This document shows positions 63,187-64,000 of a stretch of DNA of 64,000 nucleotides, in pieces. The notes below the pieces were generated by a model. The model did not search any database and was not told the origin of the DNA. It worked only from the letters and a program-made list of their open reading frames with translations. The translations under genes were made by a program, and so were the position numbers. Every line of letters starts with the position of its first letter. The stretch's first letter is position 1. This DNA is from Bombyx mori (taxonomy: Eukaryota; Arthropoda; Insecta; Lepidoptera; Bombycidae): NCBI RefSeq assembly GCF_030269925.1, contig NC_085119.1, positions 14,791,001-14,855,000 on the forward strand, written 5' to 3'.

Positions 63187-63556
63187 TTTTGAAGTGAAAA
63201 CTTCTTTAGAATCGTTGTGATTTCAAACCGGATGCAACGGAAAAAAAAAAACGACAGGTAAGAGACACAAATACAAAAATGTGTAGGATGAAGCCAGCAA
63301 AGAATGAGACAGAAATATACAACATACTATTTAATACAGCGCCATCTGTGAGATTTTTTAACACTAACGTGTGTATGAAAGCTCTTGTAGTGAATTTTAA
63401 TTTAGGATTATACGTGAAATTAAAATATCAATTCACAGAGGGCGCTACCTTACAATTATTTACTAATGACAAAATTTTACATTTACTTAAGACGTTTAGG
63501 ATAATTGTATTTTAATTTTGGAAGGTTTCACTTCTACCACGTGTGAATTGCACACA
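63187..63556. mobile_element. MITE-like element, relative of 55161-55567
   Basis: Left end ttttgaagtgaaaacttctt and right end ggaaggtttcacttctacca are inverted repeats, the right one followed by a cgtgtgaattgcacac palindrome. Inside, gcgccatctgtga (63341) and tcacagagggcgc (63435) form a second inverted pair. The same arrangement of ends is seen at 55161-55567. Confidence 0.65.
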
Positions 63557-64000
63557 TTTTGTTTTTTTTTAAATTGTTCTACCATAAGAATAACAGAGGC
63601 GAGCCCCTTCGAATTCTTTATAGTTCGCGTACCATATCCCAAAAGGTTTTTACTTAAAATGATACTGAAAGTAAGAGATTAACTTTGACGAGACCAGAAC
63701 ATTGGAAATTTAGTAAAATTCGATGTTGAATTTTGTTGAAATGAAGACAGATTGCTTTAACTGGTAATAGAACCTATGATTACATAAGGTTGCCTCTAAG
63801 TAGTTGCTACTGACGAGACTGATCAGTGAGGTGAGAGTATCTCCATCGATTGGTACAGCGGAGACCTGGGTCTCAATGGAGACTATTGTTGTGTTAGTCT
63901 ACTAATGACCTTGACTCTATATTGTGAAGTGATGTGTATTGGTTTTATCATTTGTTTTAATGATAATGTGGGTGGCAATGTTACTAGCTGCGCCGGCAGC
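63557..64000. other. End of window, nothing recognised
   Basis: No exon of the Ig gene, repeat or long frame identified. Confidence 0.4.

Overview
This is a lepidopteran nuclear genome window, almost certainly the silkworm Bombyx mori or a close relative. The strongest clue is about twenty copies of the Bombyx Bm1 tRNA-derived SINE. They sit with R1-clade and jockey-type LINEs, a maT-type (DD37D) mariner, Helitrons with lepidopteran-type ends, and AT-rich intronic DNA with canonical GT/AG exons. There is no sign of operons, bacterial genes or a viral genome.

Only one host gene is supported. It lies on the minus strand and covers at least 59038 down to 5243. Six exons were recognised, in gene order 58842-59038, 34337-34447, 31361-31567, 7699-7853, 5980-6124 and 5243-5373. 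All have consensus splice sites and all five junctions are in phase. Together they encode half of a V-type Ig domain, two whole Ig domains and half of a fourth, with the signatures of the Sidestep (Side) family of neuronal cell-surface proteins. The first exons (signal peptide, start of Ig1) and the last exons (rest of Ig4 onward, membrane segment) were not found and probably lie outside the window. Two introns are about 23.5 and 24.4 kb, and nearly everything else in the window is transposon sequence inside this gene.

Layout by position: 0-5.2 kb, LINE relics, Bm1 and a Bm1-linked palindromic-ended repeat. 5.2-7.9 kb, three Ig exons and an array of seven 116-bp repeats copied from the end of one exon. 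8.3-15.1 kb, a truncated jockey-type LINE broken by a second LINE, head-to-head poly(A) tracts, and a complete mariner. 15-25 kb, SINE and LINE fragments, a hAT MITE, Helitron ends and a solo LTR with a TACA duplication. 25.4-30.0 kb, a long R1-clade LINE inserted in an RTE-like LINE relic. 31-35 kb, two Ig exons and an 87-bp tandem repeat. 37.3-40.7 kb, a decayed Helitron followed by a very large inverted repeat. 41.8-47.0 kb, a full-length jockey-type LINE with a 12-bp target duplication and one nonsense codon. 47-58.5 kb, a patchwork of Bm1, LINE ends and Helitrons. 58.8-59.0 kb, the Ig1 exon. 59-64 kb, LTR-retrotransposon remnants and an unusually A-to-G-mutated Bm1.

The most interesting signal is the repeat array at 6856-7667. 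Each 116-bp unit has an acceptor-like site, a 78-nt phase-0 segment homologous to the end of the third recognised Ig domain's first exon, and the same donor. Four of the seven segments are open and three carry a TGG-to-stop change, so the array looks like a set of cassette or poison mini-exons, or a decayed attempt at one.
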